DNA of 64,000 bases from Azospirillum sp. TSA2s (lineage in GTDB: Bacteria; Pseudomonadota; Alphaproteobacteria; Azospirillales; Azospirillaceae): positions 845,001 to 909,000 of the forward strand of contig NZ_CP039647.1 in NCBI RefSeq assembly GCF_004923315.1. The letters are read 5' to 3'. The notes under the pieces were generated by a model, which saw nothing but the letters and a program-made list of their open reading frames with translations, did no database searches and was not told the origin of the DNA. The translations under genes and the position numbers were made by a program. This document shows, in pieces, positions 19,307 to 28,474 of this stretch. Position 1 is the stretch's first letter; every line of letters begins with the position of its first letter.

Positions 19307-22300
19307 TCAACCGAGGTTGATGTCGGAGAGCGAGAGCACCTGGCTGTTGTACACGCTGAGCAGACGAACCTCGGATGAAGCCACCTGGCCGTCGCCGTTG
19401 GTGTCAACCACCTGGTACAGGCCGGAATTGGTGCCGTTGTTGGCCAGAATCAGCGTGCTTGCACCAGCCGACGAGTTCGTCAGCGCACCCAGAGCCGTGC
19501 GGAAGTTCGCCAGCGAGGCATCCGTTAGGCTGCCGCTGACCGCCGAGGTCAGGTTCACCAATTCGTTCGAGCCGATGTTCACGCCGTTGGTCGCAGCAGA
19601 CGCCGTCGCCAGCGAGGCATCGCCGTTCTTGTCCGCCTCGGTCCGGGCCGTACCGGTCAGTTCCACCTTGTCAGTGCCCGACTGGAAGTTCGAGACCGAG
19701 ACGAAGCCGGTGTTCGCACCCAGCGACGCGATGTCGCTGAAGGACGAGTACACGACCGTATCCGTGCCGCTGCCGGACAGAGTCAGGCTGTCGCCCGTAC
19801 CACCCAGGAAGCGGATCGACCCGCTGGTCATCGTGATCGCATCGGTGCCCGAACCGCCGATCAGCGTCTCGACGCCCGAGACCGACATGGTCACGCCGGT
19901 GTTGCCGGCGGTGATCACGTCGTTGCCGGTGCCGCCGACCAGGGTCTCGATGCCACGCAGCAGGACGGTGTTGCCGTTGTCGCCGAGGGTGACGCTATCA
20001 GTGCCGGCGCCGCCGACCATGATCTCGATCCCGCTCTCGGCCCGCATGGTGACGCCGGTGTCGCCCAGGAGCACCAGGTCGCTGCCCGCACCACCGATCA
20101 TGGTGTCGATGCCGCGGGTGATGACGGTGTTACCCGATGCACCCAGGGTCACAACGTCCGAACCGGTGCCGCCGACCAGATACTCGACGCCCGAGGCCAG
20201 CATCGTCGCGCCGGCGGAGCCGGTGAAGACGATGTCGGTGCTCGCACCGCCGGTCAGGGTGTCAATGCCCGTCACGGTGATCGTGTTGGCCGTGTCGCCC
20301 AGCGTGATCGCGTCGGTGCCGGCCGCGCCGATCAGGGTCTCGACCGCACGGGTCAGCAGGGTCGTGCCCGAGGTGGCGAGGCTGACAACGTCGGTGGAGG
20401 CGCCACCGATCAGCAGTTCGATGCCCGAACCCAGCGCCATGGTGACGCCGGTGTCGCCCAGGAACACCCAGTCGGTGCCCGCACCGCCCGACAGCGTATC
20501 GATGCCGCGGGTGATGACGGTGTTGCCCGAGGAGCCCAGGGTCACAACATCCGAACCGGTGCCGCCGACCAGGAACTCGACGCCCGAAGCCGTCATCGTC
20601 ACACCGGCCGAGCCGGTGAAGACGATGTCAGTGCTCGCACCGCCGGTCAGGGTGTCGATGCCGGTGACGATGACCGTGTTCACCGTGTCGCCGAGCGTGA
20701 TCACGTCGGTGCCGGTGTTGCCGATCAGGGTCTCGATCGCACGGGTCAGCAGGGTGGCACCCGAAGTGCTGATGGTCACGACGTCGACCGCTGCGCCGCC
20801 GACGAGGATTTCCAAGTTCGCACCCAGGGTCAGCGTGTTGCCGGTATCGCCCAGGACCGCAAGGTCGGAGCCCTCGCCACCGACCAGTGTCTCGATGCCG
20901 CGAATGGTGGTGGTATTCCCATCGGACCCGAGGGTCAGGACATCGGTGCCGCTGCTGCCGACCACGAAATCCGCACCCGAGACGGTCAGGGTCGCCCCCG
21001 TCGAACCGGTGAAGATGACCTCAAGCCCCGTGCCGCCGATCAGCGTCTCGATGGCGAGCGCCAGAAGCGTGCCGCCGGCAGTGCCGATGGTGACGACATC
21101 GGTGCCTGTGCCGCCGACCAGGGTTTCGATGTCCGACACCATCAGCGTGTTGCCGACCGAACCGAGGGCGACGAGATCGGTGCCCAGGCCACCGACGATC
21201 GTCTCGAACAGCGATGCCGTCGCCGTGTTGCCCGTGTTGCCGAGCGTCAGCACGTCGACACCGCTGTTGCCGGTCAGTGTTTCGATGCCGCGCAGCAGAA
21301 GCGTGTTGCCCGCCGAGCCCAGCGTCACGATATCCGTGCCGGTGCCGCCGATCAGGGTATCGATTCCCGACACCGCAATCGTCGATCCGCCTGAACCAAG
21401 GAAGACGAGTTCGGATGCCGCGCCACCCAGCAGGGTTTCAAGTGCGTTGGCCACCAGCGTTGCACCCAGGGTGCCGATCGCGATCACGTCGCTGCCCGCC
21501 CCGCCGGTTAGCGTTTCGAGGAGCGACACCATCATCGTGCTGCCGCCCGAGCCCAAGGCGATGACGTCCAGCCCGGACCCGCCGGTCAGCGTCTCTATCG
21601 CGCTCGCCAGCATGGTGGTGCCGGTGTCGCCGATGGTGACGGTATCGCTGCCCGCCCCGCCGGTCAGGGTTTCAATACCGCGCAGCAGCAGCGTGTTGCC
21701 GTCCGACCCCAGCGTAACGACATCCCGACCGTTGCCGCCGACCAGAATATCAAGGGCCGATGCCAGCAGCGTGCTGCCGGTGCTGCCCAGGAAGATCAGA
21801 TCGAAGCCTTCGCCACCGACAACGGTTTCAAGGACATTCACCTGTGCCGTGATGCCGCCCGACCCCACGGTGATGACATCGATTCCCGCACCACCAATGA
21901 AGGTTTCGATGCCGGTGATCCGCACCGTCGTGCCGGCGGTGCCCAAAGTCACCACATCCAGACCGCTGCCGCCGATCAGCGTCTCCACCGCCACCGTCGC
22001 CAGGGTGCTGCCACCGGACCCCAGCGTCACCACGTCCAGACCGGCGCCACCCAACAGCGTCTCAAGCTGCGACACCGCCAGCGTGTTGCCGCTGGTGCCG
22101 AGCAGGACGGCATCGATGCCGGTCCCGCCGATGATCGTCTCGAACAGCGACACCGTCGCCGTGTTGCCGGTGTCGCCCAGCGTCAGAACGTCGACGCCGC
22201 CGTTGCCGGTCAGCGTCTCAATCCCGCGTAGCAGCACCGTGTTGCCGCCGTCACCCAACGTCACCGCGTCGTTGCCGGCTCCGCCGACGAGGATCTCCAG

Positions 22301-25300
22301 CCCCGAAACCAGCACCGTGTTGCCGGCCGAGCCGAGATAGACCACATCCGTCCCGCTCGACCCGATCAGCGTTTCCAGGCCCGCGACCAGCAGCGTGTTG
22401 CCGCCGGTGCCCGATACCCGGTTCATGTCAGCCGCCGTGTCGAACCGGGCGGTGGCGAGCGTCACGATGTCCAGTCCGCTGCTGCCGATCAGCGTCTCCA
22501 GCTGCGACACCAGCAGCGTGTTGCCGCCGGTGCCCAGCATGATGATGTCGAGTGCGGTCCCGCCGACCAGCGTCTCCAGGTTCGAGGCCACCATGGTCGA
22601 GCCGCGATTGCCGATGGTGATCGCATCCACGCCCGTTCCGCCGGTCAGCGTCTCCAACATGCGCAGCAGCGTGGTGTTGCCGGCGTTGCTGAGCGTGACG
22701 ACGTCCGCGCCGGCGTCACCGACCAGGACCTCCAGCCCGGCGATCAGCAGGGTCGAACCGCCGCCCAGCTCGCCAATCACCACGACGTCGCTGCCGGAAC
22801 TGCCGATCAGCGTCTCGAGCAGATTGGCGACGAAGGTGCCACCACCGTCCGACAACTGGACGACGTCGCTCCCGCTGTTGCCGGTGATCGACTCGATGCC
22901 GGCGATCCGCACCGTCGTGCCGGCGGTGCCGAGCGTCACCACGTCCAGCCCGCTGCCGCCGATCAGCGTTTCCACCGCCACCGTCGCCAAAGTGCTACCG
23001 CCGGACCGCAGCGCCACCACGTCCAGACCGGCCCCGCCGATCAGCGTTTCAAGCTGCGACACCGCCAGCGTGTTGCCGCCGGTGCCGAGCAGGACGGCAT
23101 CGACACCGGTTCCGCCGATGATCGTCTCCAACAGCGATACCATCGCCGTGTTGCCGGTGTCGCCCAGCGTCAGAACGTCGACGCCGCTGTTGCCGGTGAG
23201 CGTCTCGATGCCGCGCAGCAGCACGGTGTTGCCGGCGATCCCGAAGGTGACGACATCGGTCCCGACCCCGCCGATCAGGGTGTCGATGCCCGACAGCGCG
23301 ATCGTCGAACCGGACGTGCCGAGGAGGAGCAACTCGGAGCCCGTGCCGCCGGCGATGGTCTCCATCAGGTCGACGAGCAGAGTGGCGCCGGCCGAACCGA
23401 TGGTGACCACATCGGTACCGATCCCGCCGGCCAGGGTTTCCAGCCCGCGAACCAGCAGCGTACTGCCTGCCGTGCCCAGCGCGATGGTGTCGGTCCCTGA
23501 CCCGCCAACCAGCGTCTCGATACTCGAAACCGCCATGGTGGTGCCGGTATCGCCGATGGTGATGGCGTCGGTTCCCAAGCCGCCGATCAGGCTTTCCAGC
23601 CCCCGCATCAACAGGGTGTTGCCTGCCGGACCCAGCGTGACAATGTCGGTGCCGGCGCCGCCGATCAGCAGGTCCAAATTGGACGCCAGGACCGTACCGC
23701 CGGCCGAGCCGAGGAAGATCAACTCGGAACCCGCGCCGCCGGTGATCGTGTCCAGCAGGTTGGCGAGCAGAGTGCTGCCTGCCGAACCGAGGGTCACGAC
23801 ATCGGTGCCCGCGCTGCCGGTGATCGTCTCCACAATCGAGAGCAGCAGCGTGTTGCCGGCCATGCCCAAGGTGACGATGTCGGTGCCGCCGCCGCCGGTG
23901 ATCGTTTCAAAGTCCGAGATGGACAGGCTGTTGCCGGCCGAACCGAGAACCACGACGTCGGTGCCGGCTCCGCCGGTCAGCGTCTCGAGAGCGGTTGCAA
24001 ACAGGGTGCTGCCGGCCGTGCCCAGCGATATGGCGTCGACGGCCGCGCCGCCGATGATCGTCTCAAAAGCCGAAACCCGCGTGGTGTTGCCGGTATCGCC
24101 CAGCGTGACGATGTCGGTCCCGATCCCACCTGTCAGCGTCTCGATGTTGCGCAGCAGCAGGGTGTTGCCGACCGTGCCCAGGGTGACGACATCGGTGCCG
24201 ATGCCGCCGGTGAGGATGTCGATAGCCGAGATCGAAACGGTCGAACCGGACGTGCCGAGGGCGATCAGATCGGAACCCGTGCCACCGGTGATCGTCTCCA
24301 GCAGGTTGACCAGCAGAGTGCCGCCGGCCGATCCGAGGGTCACGACATCGGTGCCCGCAGACCCTGCCAATGTCTCGATGGCATTGACGAGCAGGGTCGT
24401 GCCGCCGGTCCCCAGCATGACGACGTCGATGCCGCTGCCGCCGCTCAGCGTCTCCAGCCGCTCGGCAAGCAGGGTGCCGCCCGTGCTGCCCAGGGCGATG
24501 ACATCGGTGCCGGCTCCGCCGGTGATCGTGTCGAGCAGGGTTGCCAGCAGCGTGATGCCGGACGTGCCGACGATCACCGCATCGCCGGCGTCCGACCCGG
24601 TCAGCGTTTCGAGACCTTCGACGTAAACCGTGCTGCCGCCGCTTCCAAGCGTGATCACATCGGATCCCGACGATCCGAGAATGGTCTTGTATTGGGTGGA
24701 GACCGACAGGGTGTTGCCACCGTCGCCCAAGACGAGAATGTCGGCATTCAGAATGCTGACCAGGGTTTCGAGCCCGCTCAGATGAAGAGTCTGCCCGGTC
24801 GCGATGACGGTTTCAATATTGACGGCGTGAAAGGTCGCCCCGCTGCTGCCAAGCATGACGACATCGGTGCCGGAGCCTCCGATAATCGTCTCGATGCCGG
24901 TTGCCAGCAGGGTATTGCCGGCGGTGTCCAGTGTCACGACGTCGGTGCCGGCACCGCCGATAAGCGTCTCGACACCGGTTGCCTGCAGAGTGTTGCCGCT
25001 GGTGCCGAGCATGATGATGTCGGTGCCGGTCCCACCGGTCAGCGTTTCAACAGCCGAGACCATCAGGCTATTGCCGACAGCACCTAGCGAAATGACATCA
25101 GTCCCGGCCCCACCGGTCAAGGTCTCAAGACCTTGTGCAGTCAAGGTCGCTCCAGCCGTACCCAGGGTGACGACGTCAGTGCCGTTGTCTCCCGCCACCG
25201 TTTCGATGTCGGACACCAGCATCGTGCTGCCGGCGGTACCCAGTGTAATGACGTCGGTGCCGGCCCCACCGGTCAGCGTTTCGACAGCCGAGACCAGCAG

Positions 25301-27334
25301 GGTGTTGTCGGCAGTGCCGAGCGTTATGACATCCGTGCCGGCGGCGCCGATAAGCGTCTCGATGCCGGTTGTCAGCAGGGTGTTGCCACTGGCGCCGAGC
25401 GTCACGACATCAGTGCCGGTCCCGCCGGTCAAGGTCTCGACAACCGAGACCAGCATCGTGTTGCCGGTGCTGTCCAGTGTGATGACATCCGTGCCGGCTC
25501 CGCCGAGCAAGGTCTCGATGCCTCGTACCGTCACCGATACACCGGTCGTGTCCACGGTTACGACGTCGGTGCCACTGTCTCCCGTCACCGTTTCGATGCG
25601 GGAGATCTGAATTGTGTTGCCGGCGGTGCCAAGAATGACGACATCCGTGCCGACCCCACCGGTCAAGGTTTCGATACCGGACGCAAGTATCGTGCCGCCG
25701 GCGGAGGCGACCGTCACGACATCGGTGCCGATCCCGCCGCTCAGCGTTTCGATGCGCCAAACTTGAATTGTGCTGCCGGCGGTGCCGAGCATGACGAGAT
25801 CTGAGCCAGCCCCGCCGGTCAAGATCTCGATATCGGAGGCCAGCACCGTGTTGCCGCCGGTGCCGAGCGTCACGACATCGGTGCCGATGCTGCCCGCCAA
25901 GGTTTCAAAAGCAAAGAGCAGCAGGGTGTTTCCGGCAGTGCCGAGCGTCGCAACGTCGGTGCCGGCCCCGCCGGTCAGTGTTTCGACAGACGAGACCAGC
26001 ATCGTGTTGCCGGCGATGCTCAGCACCACGAGGTCTGTGCCGGTGCTGCCCGCCAAGGTTTCGATGTCGGACACCAACACCGTGCTTCCGTTGGAACCGA
26101 TCGTCACAACATCGGTGCCGGCCCCACCGGTCAACGTCTCGATTCTCCACAACTGGATGGTGTTGCCCGAATCCACCAGCGAGATGGCGTCGCGGCCCGA
26201 GCCACCGTTCAATGTTTCGATCTGGGAAAGAAAAAGGGTTATGCCACTGGCGCTGACTGTGACGACATCGACGCCCACACCACCAACCAGTGTTTCAAGC
26301 GCCGCGATCAATACCGTGCTGCCGGCCGGCCCGAAGTTCACGACGTCCGTGCCGGTCGCACCGATGACGCTTTCCACGGCGGAAAGCAGCACCGTGTTGC
26401 CGGCGGTACCGAGCGTCACGACGTCGGTGCTGGCCCCGCCGATCAAGGTCTCGATGCCTTGCACCTTCACCGATACGCCGGTGGAGCCCACCGTTACGAT
26501 GTCGGTGCCGCTGTCTCCCGTCACCGTTTCAATGCGGGAGATCTGAAGCGTGTTGCCGCGGGTCCCGAGAATCACGACATCGACGTTAATCCCACCGGTC
26601 AACGTCTCAATGTCGGAAACCAGTGTCGTGTTGCCACCGGAGGCGAAGGTCACGAGGTCGGTGCCGGCACCACCGACCAGGGTCTCCAGCAGCTTCACCG
26701 TCATGGTGCTGCCGATGGTGCCGATGGTGATGACATCGGTGCCGGTGCCGCCCGTCAGGGTTTCCAGCCCGGAGACCAGCATGGTCGTGCCGGCCGTCAA
26801 GATGGTCACGGCGTCGGTGCCGACACCACCGATCAGCGTCTCCAGATCCGACACCTTCGTGGTGACGCCGGCCGATCCCAGGGTGATCAGGTCGGTGCCG
26901 CTATTGCCGATGATGCTCGTCACCAGCGACACCGTGGTGGTGTTGCCCTGCGTCCCCAAATTCAAGGACGCTGTGCCGCCCGCGCCACCCGCGATGACGA
27001 CTTCAACGCCGGACACTGCGTACCGCACGCCATTGGAGCCGAGCACGATGGAGTCCGTGCCCGCACCACCGATGATGGTTTCAGTGGAATAAACCGCTAT
27101 CGTGTTGCCGAGATCGCCCAGGGTTATGGCATCGATACCAGTGCTGCCCAGCAGGGTCTCCAGTCCGGACACCAGGATGGTGTTCCCCCCGGTACCCAGC
27201 GTTATTTGATCAATTCCAATCCCGCCGATCAGGGTTTCCACCAGCGAGACTGTCGTGCTATTGCCCGCCGAACCCAGCGTGATGAGGTCGTTCCCAACCC
27301 CGCCGGTCAGGCTTCTCAGCCACGACACCATCAT
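19307..27334 (-). CDS. Giant RTX-like tandem-repeat protein, probably type I secreted or surface
   Basis: From the first ATG the frame encodes 2,675 residues. About 95 copies of a 26-residue unit (consensus GNTLLVSGIETLTGGAGTD then VVTLGTA) fill the first 2,500 residues; each unit holds one GGxGxDxxx stretch like the calcium-binding RTX nonapeptide. The last 171 residues are non-repetitive: FSDIASLGANTGF, SVSNFQSGTDKVELTG, an EF-hand-like DTNGDGQVASSE and an end LSLSDINLG, typical of a type I secretion C-terminus. There is no Sec signal. The product is probably an extracellular beta-solenoid adhesin or matrix protein. Repeats continue in frame above the ATG to about 27,520 with no ATG, GTG or TTG, so the annotated start is artificial; see the entry for 27335-27598. 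No T1SS genes lie nearby. Confidence 0.75.
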   Translation of the reverse strand: MMVSWLRSLTGGVGNDLITLGSAGNSTTVSLVETLIGGIGIDQITLGTGGNTILVSGLETLLGSTGIDAITLGDLGNTIAVYSTETIIGGAGTDSIVLGSNGVRYAVSGVEVVIAGGAGGTASLNLGTQGNTTTVSLVTSIIGNSGTDLITLGSAGVTTKVSDLETLIGGVGTDAVTILTAGTTMLVSGLETLTGGTGTDVITIGTIGSTMTVKLLETLVGGAGTDLVTFASGGNTTLVSDIETLTGGINVDVVILGTRGNTLQISRIETVTGDSGTDIVTVGSTGVSVKVQGIETLIGGASTDVVTLGTAGNTVLLSAVESVIGATGTDVVNFGPAGSTVLIAALETLVGGVGVDVVTVSASGITLFLSQIETLNGGSGRDAISLVDSGNTIQLWRIETLTGGAGTDVVTIGSNGSTVLVSDIETLAGSTGTDLVVLSIAGNTMLVSSVETLTGGAGTDVATLGTAGNTLLLFAFETLAGSIGTDVVTLGTGGNTVLASDIEILTGGAGSDLVMLGTAGSTIQVWRIETLSGGIGTDVVTVASAGGTILASGIETLTGGVGTDVVILGTAGNTIQISRIETVTGDSGTDVVTVDTTGVSVTVRGIETLLGGAGTDVITLDSTGNTMLVSVVETLTGGTGTDVVTLGASGNTLLTTGIETLIGAAGTDVITLGTADNTLLVSAVETLTGGAGTDVITLGTAGSTMLVSDIETVAGDNGTDVVTLGTAGATLTAQGLETLTGGAGTDVISLGAVGNSLMVSAVETLTGGTGTDIIMLGTSGNTLQATGVETLIGGAGTDVVTLDTAGNTLLATGIETIIGGSGTDVVMLGSSGATFHAVNIETVIATGQTLHLSGLETLVSILNADILVLGDGGNTLSVSTQYKTILGSSGSDVITLGSGGSTVYVEGLETLTGSDAGDAVIVGTSGITLLATLLDTITGGAGTDVIALGSTGGTLLAERLETLSGGSGIDVVMLGTGGTTLLVNAIETLAGSAGTDVVTLGSAGGTLLVNLLETITGGTGSDLIALGTSGSTVSISAIDILTGGIGTDVVTLGTVGNTLLLRNIETLTGGIGTDIVTLGDTGNTTRVSAFETIIGGAAVDAISLGTAGSTLFATALETLTGGAGTDVVVLGSAGNSLSISDFETITGGGGTDIVTLGMAGNTLLLSIVETITGSAGTDVVTLGSAGSTLLANLLDTITGGAGSELIFLGSAGGTVLASNLDLLIGGAGTDIVTLGPAGNTLLMRGLESLIGGLGTDAITIGDTGTTMAVSSIETLVGGSGTDTIALGTAGSTLLVRGLETLAGGIGTDVVTIGSAGATLLVDLMETIAGGTGSELLLLGTSGSTIALSGIDTLIGGVGTDVVTFGIAGNTVLLRGIETLTGNSGVDVLTLGDTGNTAMVSLLETIIGGTGVDAVLLGTGGNTLAVSQLETLIGGAGLDVVALRSGGSTLATVAVETLIGGSGLDVVTLGTAGTTVRIAGIESITGNSGSDVVQLSDGGGTFVANLLETLIGSSGSDVVVIGELGGGSTLLIAGLEVLVGDAGADVVTLSNAGNTTLLRMLETLTGGTGVDAITIGNRGSTMVASNLETLVGGTALDIIMLGTGGNTLLVSQLETLIGSSGLDIVTLATARFDTAADMNRVSGTGGNTLLVAGLETLIGSSGTDVVYLGSAGNTVLVSGLEILVGGAGNDAVTLGDGGNTVLLRGIETLTGNGGVDVLTLGDTGNTATVSLFETIIGGTGIDAVLLGTSGNTLAVSQLETLLGGAGLDVVTLGSGGSTLATVAVETLIGGSGLDVVTLGTAGTTVRITGIETFIGGAGIDVITVGSGGITAQVNVLETVVGGEGFDLIFLGSTGSTLLASALDILVGGNGRDVVTLGSDGNTLLLRGIETLTGGAGSDTVTIGDTGTTMLASAIETLTGGSGLDVIALGSGGSTMMVSLLETLTGGAGSDVIAIGTLGATLVANALETLLGGAASELVFLGSGGSTIAVSGIDTLIGGTGTDIVTLGSAGNTLLLRGIETLTGNSGVDVLTLGNTGNTATASLFETIVGGLGTDLVALGSVGNTLMVSDIETLVGGTGTDVVTIGTAGGTLLALAIETLIGGTGLEVIFTGSTGATLTVSGADFVVGSSGTDVLTLGSDGNTTTIRGIETLVGGEGSDLAVLGDTGNTLTLGANLEILVGGAAVDVVTISTSGATLLTRAIETLIGNTGTDVITLGDTVNTVIVTGIDTLTGGASTDIVFTGSAGVTMTASGVEFLVGGTGSDVVTLGSSGNTVITRGIDTLSGGAGTDWVFLGDTGVTMALGSGIELLIGGASTDVVSLATSGTTLLTRAVETLIGAAGTDAITLGDTANTITVTGIDTLTGGASTDIVFTGSAGATMLASGVEYLVGGTGSDVVTLGASGNTVITRGIDTMIGGAGSDLVLLGDTGVTMRAESGIEIMVGGAGTDSVTLGDNGNTVLLRGIETLVGGTGNDVITAGNTGVTMSVSGVETLIGGSGTDAITMTSGSIRFLGGTGDSLTLSGSGTDTVVYSSFSDIASLGANTGFVSVSNFQSGTDKVELTGTARTEADKNGDASLATASAATNGVNIGSNELVNLTSAVSGSLTDASLANFRTALGALTNSSAGASTLILANNGTNSGLYQVVDTNGDGQVASSEVRLLSVYNSQVLSLSDINLG

Positions 27335-27520
27335 GGTGGAGCCGGCCGTGTCACCCAGCGTGATGACATTGGTGCCACCGGTGCCGGTCAGCGTTTCGAC
27401 CCCGGTGACGCCGAAGGTCGCGCCGATGTCGCCCAGCGTGATGACGTCCGTACCGGCGCCCCCCGTCAGGGTGTTGATCTGCGACAGCGTCAGCGTGTTG
27501 CCGGAATCGGCCAGCGTCCT
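19825..27520 (-). repeat. Tandem array of a 78-bp (26-codon) unit
   Basis: The array covers about 7.7 kb. Individual units vary in sequence but keep the 78-bp spacing, with occasional one-residue insertions (GANLEIL, GSGIELL) and one longer insertion near 22,430 (RFDTAADMNRVSG). Higher-order structure is visible: around 19,950-20,950, blocks of five units (131 codons, 393 bp) recur, e.g. GCCGCGGGTG at 20111 and 20504. A similar five-unit block occurs near 21,900-22,250 and 22,900-23,230. This points to growth by unequal crossing-over of both single units and blocks. Confidence 0.85.
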
Positions 27521-27598
27521 GACGACCGGCGCGATGTCCCGGAGATACAGAGCGGTTAAATTTTTTCGCAGCTTTTCAACGCGTTAGGGCACGTCCAT
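27335..27598 (-). other. Disrupted 5' end of the giant repeat gene
   Basis: Reading leftward, ATG at 27598-27596 has GGGAAGA ending five bases upstream, an ideal initiation site. It encodes M-D-V-P and then TAA (27586-27584). Beyond the stop the same frame stays open into the repeat gene and already encodes repeat units (LTLSQINTLTGGAGTD, GVTGVETLTGTGG). No ATG, GTG or TTG occurs in this frame between 27583 and 27335. Either a point mutation or sequencing error made the stop, or the gene is translated by an unusual route. A run of six A on the coding strand lies just after it. Confidence 0.7.
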
Positions 27599-27652
27599 CG
27601 AAATCTTCCCGAAATTCACTCGGCAGCGGATTGACTCGCGCGTCCCACTGTT

Positions 27653-27670
27653 GTTCTCATCGCTGAGAAC
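27653..27670. promoter_or_regulatory. Dyad GTTCTC-N6-GAGAAC at the prophage edge
   Basis: A perfect 6-bp inverted repeat with a 6-nt spacer ends two bases before the start of the rightward gene at 27673 and lies 55 bp from the ATG of the leftward repeat gene. Such a dyad could bind a phage repressor. It is not the alphaproteobacterial SOS box, which is a direct repeat of GTTC with seven bases between. Confidence 0.35.
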
Positions 27671-27672
27671 GC

Positions 27673-28065
27673 ATGGAGAACAAAGTGCGCGACGAACCAG
27701 ACCCACTGATCGAACAAACCGCTATCCATATGTCGGAGGCTGGCGACACTTGGCCGAAGATTACCCCGTCACTCCGGGAGGGTTGGCGCTATCTCGCTCA
27801 GCGTGCCGCCGAGGTGCTGCGGCCCGGCATAGGGTCGCGCGAGGGTCAGGCGGTGCCGGACGAGCATCTGCTGATCGATGCGCAGATCGTCCTCACCAAG
27901 CACAGCGGCAGCCTCACCAACCGCCGGGCCGACGCGACGATGCGCGAGATCATCGCCCGCGACTGGATCGCCCAACTGCGCCGCAGCGGCTACCAGATCA
28001 CCTTCGGGCCGGGCGCGGGCCATCACAGCACGCCAAAGAGCGCAGAGGTTCGCGACGATGCCTGA
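27673..28065 (+). CDS. Hypothetical protein at left prophage edge
   Basis: A 130-residue soluble protein of unknown function. It has an acidic N-terminus (MENKVRDEPDPLIEQTA), a central segment WRYLAQRAAEVLRPG and a basic, helical C-terminal half (MREIIARDWIAQLRRSGYQITFGPG). Codon use is GC-rich at third positions like its neighbours, supporting a real gene. It points rightward, opposite to nearly all of the phage, and overlaps the next gene by eight bases, so the pair forms a small separate operon. It could belong to the prophage or to the host. Confidence 0.55.
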   Translation: MENKVRDEPDPLIEQTAIHMSEAGDTWPKITPSLREGWRYLAQRAAEVLRPGIGSREGQAVPDEHLLIDAQIVLTKHSGSLTNRRADATMREIIARDWIAQLRRSGYQITFGPGAGHHSTPKSAEVRDDA

Positions 28066-28267
28066 CCACAACGACGCACCCGGCCCGGATCTGACGCACC
28101 ACCTCTGTCAGGTCTGCGGGCTGTTCGGCTCCTTCGGATTCGGCTCGTCCACCACGGATGTCCGCTGGTGGTGCGGCCGGCACCGTGAACGCGGGAAGCA
28201 GTGGTGGGCCGGCATGAGGGGCGAAGGCGGGGCGGAGAAGGCCGGGCCGGGGGCGGGGCTGTTCTGA
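28058..28267 (+). CDS. Small cysteine-containing hypothetical protein
   Basis: A 69-residue protein starting at ATG 28058, inside the end of the preceding gene. It has two C-x2-C / W-x-C patterns (HLCQVCGLFG and RWWCGRHRERG) that could bind a zinc ion, and a glycine-rich tail. The eight-base overlap with the preceding gene implies coupled translation. No function is recognised. Confidence 0.55.
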   Translation: MPDHNDAPGPDLTHHLCQVCGLFGSFGFGSSTTDVRWWCGRHRERGKQWWAGMRGEGGAEKAGPGAGLF

Positions 28268-28474
28268 GGCGCGCCAGTTGCGGCCCAATTGCGGCAGGCC
28301 CATCTGTGAGATGAGAGAGCGGCGACGCGAATCGACGCGGCAGGAACCCGGAAGCACTCCCTGACCCCGACGGCGCCCTGGCTACGGCTGGGTTGGAGAT
28401 GACCTCAAAGCGCCCGCGGCTGGGTCACAGCATGCACCGGCAGGTTGGGACGCCCCGCTCTCTCTATGCCGCCC

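Noticed and set aside
19317..24626. Long + strand frames (1,007 and 743 codons), Pro/Ser/Val-rich repeats
   Set aside because: They mirror the 78-bp array on the opposite strand. The minus frame has RTX-like GGxGxD units and a secretion-type C-terminus; the plus frames give only PxxVSxP-type low complexity.
19825..27520. CRISPR-like array
   Set aside because: Direct repeats are regular, but the whole unit is coding and diverged, with no invariant repeat or unique spacers, and there are no cas genes.
27653..27670. SOS box
   Set aside because: The alphaproteobacterial LexA site is a direct repeat GTTC-N7-GTTC; here the halves are inverted with a different spacing.
28268..28474. tRNA or attachment site at the left prophage edge
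   Set aside because: No cloverleaf, no TTCGA(A/T)TCC-type T-arm and no repeat that can be matched inside the window.
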